From the NCBI GenBank assembly GCA_030917725.1, contig JAUPUE010000016.1, positions 1 to 10,450 on the forward strand: a stretch of DNA of 10,450 nt, written 5' to 3'. The position numbers were made by a program, and so were the translations under genes. The notes under the pieces are model-generated. The model was not told the DNA's origin. It did not search any database and saw only the letters and a program-made list of their open reading frames with translations. Below, piece by piece: positions 1-5,419 of this stretch. This DNA comes from Patescibacteria group bacterium (GTDB taxonomy: Bacteria; Patescibacteriota; Minisyncoccia; Phycocordibacterales; EsbW-18). Within the stretch, counting starts at the first letter, position 1; each line of letters begins with the position of its first letter.

Positions 1-890
1 AGCTTATCCGCAACGTCGCCGAAGTCGGTGGTGGTGCCTCAGTGTTCGCTGGTGTCGGTGAACGCACACGTGAAGGTAACGACCTCTACGAAGAAATGAA
101 GGGTTCAGGTGTCATCGACAAAACCGCGCTCGTCTTCGGTCAGATGAACGAAGTCCCAGGTGCACGTGCTCGCGTCGCTCTTTCGGCGCTCACGATGGCC
201 GAATATTTCCGCGACGAAGAGGGAAAGAACGTGCTTCTTTTCATCGACAACATCTTCCGCTTCTCGCAAGCAGGTTCTGAGGTCTCGACGCTTCTCGGTC
301 GCCTTCCATCAGCCGTCGGATATCAGCCTACGCTCGCATCCGAAATGGCCGAGCTTCAGGAACGCATCACATCAACAACAAAAGGTTCAATTACATCCGT
401 GCAGGCTGTCTACGTCCCAGCCGACGACATCACTGACCCTGCTCCTGCTACAACATTCAGCCACCTCGACTCGACCATCGTGCTCGCACGTGCGCTCACT
501 GAGATCGGTATCTACCCTGCCGTTGACCCGCTCGCTTCAACATCGAACGCGCTCGACCCTAAGATCGTTGGTGATGAGCACTATGCCGTCGCTCGTGACG
601 TCCAGAAGACGCTCCAGCGCTACAAGGAACTCCAGGACATCATCGCCATCCTCGGTATCGAAGAACTCTCAGAAACCGACAAGCTCACCGTTGCACGCGC
701 CCGCAAGCTCCAGCGTTTTCTCTCACAGCCATTCTTCGTGGGTGAAGCGTTCACCGGACGTCCGGGTAAGTACGTGAGCCGCGCGGATACCATCAAGGGC
801 TTCCGTGAGATTCTCGACGGAAAGCACGATGACGTCGCAGAAGAGAATTTCTACATGAAAGGAACGATTGAGGATGTTACTGCGTCGTAA
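1..890 (+). CDS. atpD: F1Fo ATP synthase subunit beta, 5'-truncated by the window edge
   Basis: This is the catalytic beta subunit of the F-type ATP synthase, which interconverts ADP + Pi and ATP in the F1 head at the membrane. The open frame runs in from the left edge (frame starting at base 3), so the N-terminal barrel and the Walker A loop lie outside the window. About 295 residues are visible. Family hallmarks in order are VFAGVGERTREGNDLY, which holds the catalytic glutamate; the Walker B strand NVLLFIDNIFRF; GRLPSAVGYQPTLASEM; the YVPADDITDPAPATTF segment; YPAVDPLASTS; and the C-terminal helical domain with KLTVARARKLQRFLSQPF. An apparent GTG start at 42 is only an internal codon of the same frame. 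The gene ends at TAA, and atpC follows after 113 bases, as in the usual atp operon order. Nothing looks broken. Identification is secure. Confidence 0.97.
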   Translation, partial: LIRNVAEVGGGASVFAGVGERTREGNDLYEEMKGSGVIDKTALVFGQMNEVPGARARVALSALTMAEYFRDEEGKNVLLFIDNIFRFSQAGSEVSTLLGRLPSAVGYQPTLASEMAELQERITSTTKGSITSVQAVYVPADDITDPAPATTFSHLDSTIVLARALTEIGIYPAVDPLASTSNALDPKIVGDEHYAVARDVQKTLQRYKELQDIIAILGIEELSETDKLTVARARKLQRFLSQPFFVGEAFTGRPGKYVSRADTIKGFREILDGKHDDVAEENFYMKGTIEDVTAS

Positions 891-893
891 GTT

Positions 894-990
894 TCAAGTA
901 TCAACTAGCAACTTCCAAGCAAATCTTAAGTACTAAACTGATGAAACTAATGAAATACATTCTGTTTGGAACTTGGAACTTGGAACTTGG
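894..990. repeat. Imperfect inverted repeat built of 7-base units between atpD and atpC
   Basis: The right arm (961-990) contains the heptamer TTGGAAC three times in perfect tandem (966-986) plus a partial fourth copy. The left arm (894-923) is a degenerate series of CAAG/CAAC units also spaced 7 bases apart. Read in antiparallel, 21 of 30 positions are Watson-Crick matches and three more are G-U, leaving a 37-base loop (924-960). In RNA this would form a long interrupted hairpin between the two atp cistrons. It could be an expanding intergenic repeat, an mRNA processing or stability element, or a weak attenuator. There is no U-tract directly after it, so a simple terminator is unlikely. Pairing was counted by eye. 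Confidence 0.7.
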
Positions 991-1003
991 TATTTAAATT
1001 CAT

Positions 1004-1243
1004 ATGCACGTCCGCATTCATTCGCTTTCAAAAACATCATTCGACGGTGACGCACGTTCCGTCACCGCACCGACATCATCGGGAGAAATCACCGTGCTTC
1101 CACACCACCGTCCGCTCATCACCGAAGTCGTCAAAGGGATGGTAAAGATTATTGATGCTCAGGGTGCTGAATCATTCGTCCCCGTCACATCAGGTTTTTT
1201 GGAAGTCAGCGCCGAAGGAATGGTATCGGTGTTGGTTGATTAA
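1004..1243 (+). CDS. atpC: F1Fo ATP synthase subunit epsilon, short form
   Basis: This 79-residue protein matches the N-terminal beta-sandwich domain of the F-type ATPase epsilon subunit, which sits on the central stalk and couples F1 to the c-ring. Recognisable family positions are the N-terminal MHVRIHSLSKTSFDG strand, VTAPTSSGEITVLPHHRPLI (the conserved G-x-x-x-x-LP-x-H-x-P-L-I pattern) and SGFLEVSAEGMVSVLVD. Usual bacterial epsilon subunits are about 130-140 residues. Here the frame stops at the end of the sandwich, so the C-terminal two-helix domain that can inhibit ATP hydrolysis is absent. The ATG lies in CATATG with no Shine-Dalgarno upstream. The neighbouring atpD and the strand support the call. 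The next promoter begins directly after its TAA. Confidence 0.93.
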   Translation: MHVRIHSLSKTSFDGDARSVTAPTSSGEITVLPHHRPLITEVVKGMVKIIDAQGAESFVPVTSGFLEVSAEGMVSVLVD

Positions 1244-1273
1244 TTGACAAATTGCCCTAAAATGCGGTAATAT
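1244..1273 (+). promoter_or_regulatory. Sigma-70-type promoter directly after the atpC stop
   Basis: A perfect -35 hexamer TTGACA (1244-1249) is followed after 18 bases by TAATAT (1268-1273), which matches the -10 consensus at 4 of 6 positions. The predicted transcript start is near 1280, so the promoter would drive the SD-led gene at 1332 independently of the atp operon. Inferred from sequence only. Confidence 0.65.
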
Positions 1274-1282
1274 ATCTTCGGA

Positions 1283-1300
1283 CTGCTCATTGGAGAGCAG
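1283..1300 (+). promoter_or_regulatory. 5' leader hairpin of the 1332 gene
   Basis: CTGCTC (1283-1288) and GAGCAG (1295-1300) form a perfect 6-bp stem with loop ATTGGA. It would lie at the extreme 5' end of the transcript from the promoter at 1244-1273, a position typical of mRNA-stabilising hairpins. Its function is inferred. Confidence 0.5.
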
Positions 1301-1319
1301 AACGGAATCTCATCGCAAC

Positions 1320-1324
1320 GGAGG
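1320..1324 (+). promoter_or_regulatory. Shine-Dalgarno GGAGG fixing the GTG start at 1332
   Basis: GGAGG lies 7 bases before the GTG at 1332-1334. This is the reason for choosing that start over the in-frame TTG at 1290, which falls in the loop of the leader hairpin and has no ribosome binding site. Confidence 0.7.
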
Positions 1325-1331
1325 TAACCGC

Positions 1332-1913
1332 GTGAGTCAGACCGTCATCACCGAGCAAGAAAGAGCCCTCATCGAGCACTGCAAGAGTCCTGAAATCGCG
1401 ATCTTGCGGCACCTCGACGAGAAGCTCGTCGGCCAAGGAGTTCTCCTGGGGTGCGGTGACGCCGACCGGATGATCGAAGGCTTCGACCGACATCGGGGAA
1501 TCCTGCGCGACAAGGGGATCCCGGATCGAATTCACCCGATCCTCGTCAACGGCGGCCCGGCGAATTTCTGGCAGTATCCCCCAACGAGCGTGATCGGAGC
1601 ATTCATCATCCAGAACATCTTCGAGGGCCTTGAGCTCAAGGAGATGGACCGCTTGATCAACTACGGGCACTGGCCGTGCGGTAAGGCTCGCGAGCAAGGG
1701 CTTGGCCTCCTCGACGTCCTGCAAAGTCTGTCGATCGTCAAGCGCCACGTCAAGGGCCTCGATGCGAGTGTGGAGGTAGCTCTCTACCTCCACATCGACT
1801 GGCTGTGCGGACGGATGAACACGTATCACGTGAATCATCCGAACCTCCTCAAGCACCTCAACGACCTCGTCCAAAAGTTCCCCTCCTGCACCAAGTTCAG
1901 CATCGCAGCCTGA
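1332..1913 (+). CDS. Divergent beta-carbonic-anhydrase-like protein (putative)
   Basis: This is a 193-residue soluble protein starting at GTG behind a good Shine-Dalgarno. I do not recognise an exact family, but the layout parallels beta-class carbonic anhydrases, which hydrate CO2 to bicarbonate at a zinc held by Cys-His-Cys. VLLGCGDADR (Cys41, Asp43, Arg46) resembles the Cys-x-Asp-x-Arg motif with one extra residue before the Arg. YGHWPCG (His113, Cys116) resembles the His-x-x-Cys motif. Between them ILVNGGPANF resembles the glycine-rich strand turn of the next gene. The Cys-to-His distance, 72 residues, is longer than the roughly 55-60 of classical enzymes. The N-terminus (1-35) is predicted helical. 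The gene has its own promoter, leader hairpin, SD and terminator. It uses CGG and GGG codons unlike atpD, which suggests a separate origin. Carbonic anhydrase activity is uncertain; a metal-binding relative of other function is possible. Confidence 0.6.
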   Translation: MSQTVITEQERALIEHCKSPEIAILRHLDEKLVGQGVLLGCGDADRMIEGFDRHRGILRDKGIPDRIHPILVNGGPANFWQYPPTSVIGAFIIQNIFEGLELKEMDRLINYGHWPCGKAREQGLGLLDVLQSLSIVKRHVKGLDASVEVALYLHIDWLCGRMNTYHVNHPNLLKHLNDLVQKFPSCTKFSIAA

Positions 1914-1924
1914 TCTTCGAACAC

Positions 1925-1958
1925 CGGCCTCGGTTCCCAACGTGGGAGCTCGAGGCCG
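1925..1958 (+). terminator. GC-rich terminator-like hairpin after the 1332 gene
   Basis: CGGCCTCG (1925-1932) pairs perfectly with CGAGGCCG (1951-1958). The stem continues inside as GTTCCCA (1933-1939) with TGGGAGC (1943-1949), including one G-U pair and a single bulged T at 1950, closing on a 3-base loop. It begins 12 bases after the stop codon. The downstream U-tract is weak (TTCGTAT), so termination may be partial. Confidence 0.6.
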
Positions 1959-1977
1959 TTCGTATATCAACTTTTTA

Positions 1978-1986
1978 TGGTATATT
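1978..1986 (+). promoter_or_regulatory. Extended -10 promoter candidate for the carbonic-anhydrase-like / rnr pair
   Basis: TG (1978-1979), one base, then TATATT (1981-1986) matches an extended -10 element. No good -35 is visible at the usual distance. The transcript start would be near 1993, about 27 bases before the ATG at 2020. Located just after the terminator hairpin of the previous gene. Confidence 0.45.
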
Positions 1987-2019
1987 ACGAGAACTTATAG
2001 GCCTTATTGTCATTTGATT

Positions 2020-2436
2020 ATGTCCCACGGTTGTTCAACGCTCGTCCTCCACTGTATCGATTACCGATTTGGCAAAGCTAAGAAGCAATATCTCGAAGAA
2101 AAGGGTCTCTTGGGCGATTGTGACATCGTCGCCATTGCCGGTGCCGCAAAGAACATCGCTTCTCCAAGCGAGCCTTCGGACACCGAGATGATTCTCCGAC
2201 AGGTTGATATCGCACAGCGTCTCCACGGCATCTCAAATGTTGTCGTCATTAATCACACCGACTGCGGTGCATACGGTGGCAAGAGCGCCTTTGCTTCACG
2301 CGACGAAGAACACGCCTTCCACCAGAGCGAATTGGAAAAAGCGTCATCGCACATCGTCGCACGCTTCCCTGCCCTCAAAGTCACCAAGGTCCTCGCCGAG
2401 CTCCACGACTCGGGTGAAATCACCTTCCATGAATAG
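2020..2436 (+). CDS. Beta-carbonic-anhydrase-like protein
   Basis: This 138-residue protein has the beta-class carbonic anhydrase signature. Cys12-x-Asp14-x-Arg16 lies in LHCIDYRF after a short hydrophobic strand, and His79-x-x-Cys82 lies in VVVINHTDCGAYGG. Together they give the zinc ligands and the Asp-Arg dyad. AIAGAAKNI (about residues 39-47) corresponds to the glycine-rich region after the second strand. Classical enzymes are about 170-220 residues, so this is a small, reduced version, and the Cys-to-His spacing of 67 is longer than usual. It is cytosolic, with no signal peptide. The ATG at 2020 is chosen because the conserved first strand begins immediately after it and it lies about 27 bases behind the extended -10. 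There is no SD. Its TAG overlaps the rnr start (ATGAATAG), implying translational coupling. CO2 hydration is likely from family knowledge but unproven for such short forms. Confidence 0.7.
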   Translation: MSHGCSTLVLHCIDYRFGKAKKQYLEEKGLLGDCDIVAIAGAAKNIASPSEPSDTEMILRQVDIAQRLHGISNVVVINHTDCGAYGGKSAFASRDEEHAFHQSELEKASSHIVARFPALKVTKVLAELHDSGEITFHE

Positions 2437-4372
2437 CGCACCAAGTGTTGGAATGCTCGAAGGACGCATCAGCACCACCCCAAAGGGACTCGGCTTTGTT
2501 AAGGATATCGAAAAGGGCGAAGACGTCCGTGTCGAAGCAGGTTTTCTCAACACCGCTCTCCATGGCGATATCGTCCGCGTGGCACTCCACGCCAAGGTCC
2601 CCGACATGCAGCAAACAGGAGAGGTCGTCGAAGTGATGGCCCGCGCCCGAACCAAGTTCGTTGGAACCGTCGCCGAAGAAGCGAACGGCCGGTTCATCGT
2701 TCCTGATGAGAAAAAGATGTACGTAAACATCCTCTTGCCTGACGCAGATCCACAGGCAACCCCCGACATGAAGGTCTACGTCGAGATGTACCCATGGACT
2801 GATCCTGCCAAGAATCCCACAGGAAAGGTGATTGAAGTCATCGGACACAAGGGCACCAACGAAGCCGAGATTCGTTCGATCATCCTTGAGAACAACATCG
2901 ACGACTCCTTCCCTGCTCCTGTCGTCAAAGAAGCCGAAAGCATCCACAACGACAAGAGCGCAAACATGCTCGCTGACGCCGGCGACCGCGTTGATTTCCG
3001 CGATGTCCTCACGTTTACCATCGACCCCGTCGACGCAAAAGACTTCGACGATGCCCTTTCATTCAAGGACCTCGGCGACGGCACCTACCAAATTGGTGTG
3101 CACATCGCTGACGTCTCACACTATGTAACACCGGGCTCCGAGCTCGATACCGAAGCCAAGAAACGTGCCTACTCGGTGTATCTCGTTGACCGCACCATCC
3201 CGATGCTTCCTGAGGTACTTTCGAACGATCTCTGTAGCCTCAAGCCTGATGTCGATCGTCTCACCTTCTCGGCATGGTGGACGATGAACGACAACGGAGA
3301 CGTTCTCAAAGAGGAGTTCGGCAAGACTATCATCCACTCAGCAAAACGCCTTACGTATGAGGATGCGCAGAAGGCAATTGAAGACGCATCCCTTCCACTC
3401 CACAAGGAACTCAACATCTTCAACAACATGGCCAAGAAGATGCGCGACCGTCGTTCGGTAGCAGGGTCAATCGACTTCGAGCAAAACGAAGTCAAATTTG
3501 AACTCGATGAAGATGGCGTCCCGCTCTCGGTCTACACCAAAGAACGTCTCGATACGCACAAACTCATCGAAGAGTTCATGCTTTTGGCAAACATCTCGGT
3601 TGCCGAGCACATCCGCAACACCTACGGAGGCAAAGGCCAACGTCACACGTTCATCTACCGCATCCACGATCACCCCAACCGCGAAAAGCTCGCTGACCTC
3701 GCGGTATACGTCAAAGCAACGGGACACGAACTCAACCTCTCCAACAAAGGCGACGTGACTGGTGCTGAACTCAACCGTCTCTTCAAAGAGATTGCGGGAA
3801 CTCCCGAAGAAAACCTCATTAAGACGACCGCACTCCGTTCGATGGCAAAGGCCGCATATGCAACGCTCAATATTGGTCACTTTGGTCTTGCCGCAGCCTC
3901 CTACACGCACTTCACGTCTCCTATCCGTCGCTATGCCGACCTCATGGTCCACCGTCTCCTCCAAGAGGCTATTACGACCGGCAAGCTCCCTAATGATCAA
4001 TTTGCAGCCTACAGCACGGTCGCCGAGGCTATCTCAGCTCGTGAAGTCGATACGGTTGGAGCAGAACGCGATTCCATCAAGTATAAGCAAGCCGAATACA
4101 TGAGCGCACGCATCGGACAAGAATTCGAGGCAGTCGTCTCGGGCGTTTCCGAATGGGGTCTCTTTATCGAAGAGCGCACCTCACGTGCCGAAGGTCTCAT
4201 CCGTATTCGCAATCTCGGCAGCGATTACTTTGAGCTTGAACCTAAAAAATACCGTTTGGTCGGCAAGGCTACCAAAAAAACCTATTCTCTTGGCGACATT
4301 GTGAAAGTAAAGGTCGTCGGCGTCGACCTCGACCGAAAGATGATTGATTACGCCCTCGTAGCTACGAGCTAG
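2429..4372 (+). CDS. rnr: Ribonuclease R (RNase II/R family 3'-5' exoribonuclease), short form
   Basis: This is a processive, hydrolytic 3'-5' exoribonuclease that degrades structured RNA in the cytoplasm. It has 647 residues against 813 in E. coli. Two OB-fold cold-shock domains come first (about 10-70 with GRISTTPKGLGFV, and about 75-140). The RNB catalytic domain (about 185-510) follows, with the metal-binding motif DPVDAKDFDDA, where Asp199, Asp205, Asp207 and Asp208 are all present. GVHIADVSHYV and FTSPIRRYADLMVHRLL (about 492-508) are also in this domain. A C-terminal S1 domain spans about 560-645. The N-terminal winged helix and the lysine-rich tail of larger homologues are absent. The ATG at 2429 overlaps the preceding stop by 8 bases; the ATG at 2453 is a possible alternative. 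The frame is open farther upstream, but that part lies over the previous gene and lacks family sequence. Assignment to RNase R rather than RNase II rests on general resemblance. Confidence 0.95.
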   Translation: MNSAPSVGMLEGRISTTPKGLGFVKDIEKGEDVRVEAGFLNTALHGDIVRVALHAKVPDMQQTGEVVEVMARARTKFVGTVAEEANGRFIVPDEKKMYVNILLPDADPQATPDMKVYVEMYPWTDPAKNPTGKVIEVIGHKGTNEAEIRSIILENNIDDSFPAPVVKEAESIHNDKSANMLADAGDRVDFRDVLTFTIDPVDAKDFDDALSFKDLGDGTYQIGVHIADVSHYVTPGSELDTEAKKRAYSVYLVDRTIPMLPEVLSNDLCSLKPDVDRLTFSAWWTMNDNGDVLKEEFGKTIIHSAKRLTYEDAQKAIEDASLPLHKELNIFNNMAKKMRDRRSVAGSIDFEQNEVKFELDEDGVPLSVYTKERLDTHKLIEEFMLLANISVAEHIRNTYGGKGQRHTFIYRIHDHPNREKLADLAVYVKATGHELNLSNKGDVTGAELNRLFKEIAGTPEENLIKTTALRSMAKAAYATLNIGHFGLAAASYTHFTSPIRRYADLMVHRLLQEAITTGKLPNDQFAAYSTVAEAISAREVDTVGAERDSIKYKQAEYMSARIGQEFEAVVSGVSEWGLFIEERTSRAEGLIRIRNLGSDYFELEPKKYRLVGKATKKTYSLGDIVKVKVVGVDLDRKMIDYALVATS

Positions 4373-4388
4373 AAGCTATTGGCTATTA
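4355..4388. repeat. GCTANNN heptad array with a 14-bp palindrome across the rnr stop
   Basis: Four consecutive 7-base units beginning GCTA run from 4361 to 4388 (GCTACGA, GCTAGAA, GCTATTG, GCTATTA). The first covers the last rnr codons, and the TAG stop lies inside the second. The first unit is also half of a perfect 14-bp palindrome CTCGTAGCTACGAG (4355-4368). The repeat therefore supplies the C-terminal residues and the stop. The period matches the atpD-atpC repeat although the unit sequence differs. Confidence 0.65.
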
Positions 4389-4497
4389 GGCGGAGCATCC
4401 TACCCCTTCTGTGGAGCGAGGACTGCCGAGGAGTCGCCGCAGGGCGCGACGAGTTCCGCAGCGGAACAAGAAGGGGGAGGTGCGGAGCCTTTTATTT
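4388..4497 (+). terminator. Large GC-rich folded element ending in a T-rich tract, probable terminator of rnr
   Basis: The ends pair across about 100 bases: AGGC (4388-4391) with GCCT (4487-4490), GCA (4395-4397) with TGC (4481-4483), CCT (4399-4401) with AGG (4478-4480), CCCC (4403-4406) with GGGG (4474-4477), and TTCT (4407-4410) with AGAA (4469-4472). Inside sit GTTCCGC-A-GCGGAAC (4453-4467), a perfect 7-bp inverted repeat, and the alternative stems GACT/AGTC (4421-4435) and GTCGC/GCGAC (4433-4450). TTTTATTT follows at 4490-4497, as expected of an intrinsic terminator, but the fold is far larger than needed. A mobile palindromic repeat or a structured RNA is also possible. An open frame through it is judged non-coding. 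Confidence 0.6.
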
Positions 4498-4505
4498 GAT
4501 ACACT
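4497..4505 (+). promoter_or_regulatory. Extended -10 promoter candidate, possibly leaderless transcript
   Basis: TG (4497-4498), one base, then TACACT (4500-4505) fits an extended -10. The ATG at 4512 begins only 6 bases after the hexamer, about where transcription would start, so the message may be leaderless. No SD is present, which agrees with this. Confidence 0.4.
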
Positions 4506-4511
4506 ATTCTC

Positions 4512-4739
4512 ATGGATTTTGATTTCGGGCCCATTCGAACTGTGGCTTTCTCTCCTACAACTCTGTGGATTGTTTGGGGCCTCATGTTCATCGTGTGGGT
4601 TGTGATGAGTGCGATTCTTCTGTACCACTGGAACAGCTATAGCATCGATGACCCCAAAGTACGCCGCATGAAGATTATCTACTTCGTCGGTGGACTGTTG
4701 CTGTTCGCAAGCGCAACAACATTCATCTTTTCTTTGTAA
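4512..4739 (+). CDS. Small membrane protein with two transmembrane helices, unknown function
   Basis: This is a 75-residue protein with two hydrophobic segments. The first, about residues 19-40, is rich in Trp, Ile and Val (LWIVWGLMFIVWVVMSAILL). The second is about residues 55-75 and runs to the C-terminus. A short polar link with Arg and Lys (DDPKVRRMK) joins them, so by the positive-inside rule the loop is probably cytoplasmic. There is no signal peptidase site. I do not recognise the family. It lies 17 bases upstream of the PH-domain membrane protein on the same strand, which suggests co-transcription and perhaps a shared membrane role. The start rests on the ATG immediately following a candidate -10, without SD. 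Small size leaves some doubt, but the hydrophobic pattern and tight spacing support a real gene. Confidence 0.7.
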   Translation: MDFDFGPIRTVAFSPTTLWIVWGLMFIVWVVMSAILLYHWNSYSIDDPKVRRMKIIYFVGGLLLFASATTFIFSL

Positions 4740-4756
4740 CTCCCGCCAACAAAGCT

Positions 4757-5329
4757 ATGCACCTCCCACACCTCACCAAACTCATCTCACTCGAACCCGG
4801 TGAGACCGTGCTCATGGAGGTTCGCCGACACATGATTGTTTTCTATGCACGCATCCTCATCTTGGTCGCGTTTTTCTTTGTTCCTCTTTTCATCTCCCCG
4901 CTCATCGTCTTAGGCGTTAATAAGATGGCTCAGAGTGACATCGGTGCAATCGTCTTTGGTTTTCTCTTTACGCTCTGGCTCGCCGTTATCTGGATGACCT
5001 TTTTCTATCAGTGGACTGATTACTATCTCGATGTCTGGGTTATCACCAACAAACGCATCTTTGATATCGATCAAAAGGGATTCTTTAGTCGTGAAATCTC
5101 CGCATGTCGCATCGAACAGCTCCAAGATGTTTCTATCACCGTCGACGGCATCATGGCCACGTTCTTCAAATACGGCACCATTCATATCCACACCGCCGGC
5201 GAGAGCCATGACTTCCTCATCAAAGATGCGGCCAGCCCAATGGATGTAAAAAACATCATCATGCAGGCACACGGAAGGACGATTGACGAAGCGGTGATGA
5301 AAACGACGCCTGCAGAAATCGTCCACTAA
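4757..5329 (+). CDS. Bacterial PH domain (YdbS / DUF304-like) membrane protein
   Basis: This is a 190-residue membrane protein. After an N-terminal segment ending in PGETVLMEVRRH come two transmembrane helices (about residues 27-53 and 62-84). A cytoplasmic domain with the bacterial PH pattern follows: YYLDVWVITNKRIFDID (about 88-105), then GFFSREISACRIEQLQDVS, and the glycine/hydrophobic strand FFKYGTIHIHTAG (about 136-148). In this family V-T-N-x-R-I followed by I-x-D-V is diagnostic. The molecular function of these proteins is largely unknown; they are thought to act in membrane stress or as scaffolds. It follows the two-helix protein after 17 bases and has no SD. It ends just before the convergent terminator region. 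Family call is good; role is not known. Confidence 0.82.
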   Translation: MHLPHLTKLISLEPGETVLMEVRRHMIVFYARILILVAFFFVPLFISPLIVLGVNKMAQSDIGAIVFGFLFTLWLAVIWMTFFYQWTDYYLDVWVITNKRIFDIDQKGFFSREISACRIEQLQDVSITVDGIMATFFKYGTIHIHTAGESHDFLIKDAASPMDVKNIIMQAHGRTIDEAVMKTTPAEIVH

Positions 5330-5343
5330 GTTTTTATTAAAAT

Positions 5344-5383
5344 GAGAAACCCGCCGACCTCGTGCTGAGGTGGCGGGCGTCTC
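5344..5383 (-). terminator. Terminator of the XRE-sigma4 regulator gene
   Basis: CCCGCC (5350-5355) pairs with GGCGGG (5372-5377), extended through CCTC (5358-5361) with GAGG (5367-5370) across a bulged A, with loop GTGCT. An outer GAGA/TCTC pair (5344-5347 with 5380-5383) can close it. Read on the - strand the stem is followed by TTTCTCATTTT, a U-rich tract, so it serves the - strand gene. It lies between convergent genes and could also act on the + strand PH-domain transcript. Confidence 0.7.
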
Positions 5384-5402
5384 GGTACTTTGTATTACCG
5401 AG
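5381..5402. other. Perfect 7-bp inverted repeat in the convergent gap
   Basis: CTCGGTA (5381-5387) and TACCGAG (5396-5402) are exact inverted copies with an 8-base loop CTTTGTAT. It overlaps the outer stem of the neighbouring terminator by three bases, so the two folds compete. It may add to termination or mRNA 3'-end protection; this is inferred. Confidence 0.45.
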
Positions 5403-5419
5403 AAACGAGAACTAGAAGA

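Noticed and set aside
1290..1331. Upstream TTG start for the 193-aa protein
   Set aside because: The TTG sits in the loop of the leader hairpin without an SD, whereas GTG at 1332 has GGAGG at a spacing of 7.
2204..2428. N-terminal extension of rnr, since the open frame continues upstream of 2429
   Set aside because: It lies fully over the carbonic-anhydrase-like gene, its translation is Ser/Thr/Arg-rich out-of-frame sequence with no family match, and the cold-shock domain begins right after the ATG at 2429.
4411..4605. A small coding frame running from the folded element into the membrane-protein gene
   Set aside because: Its Arg-rich N-terminus is the translation of the palindromic element, and the rest overlaps the two-helix protein out of frame.
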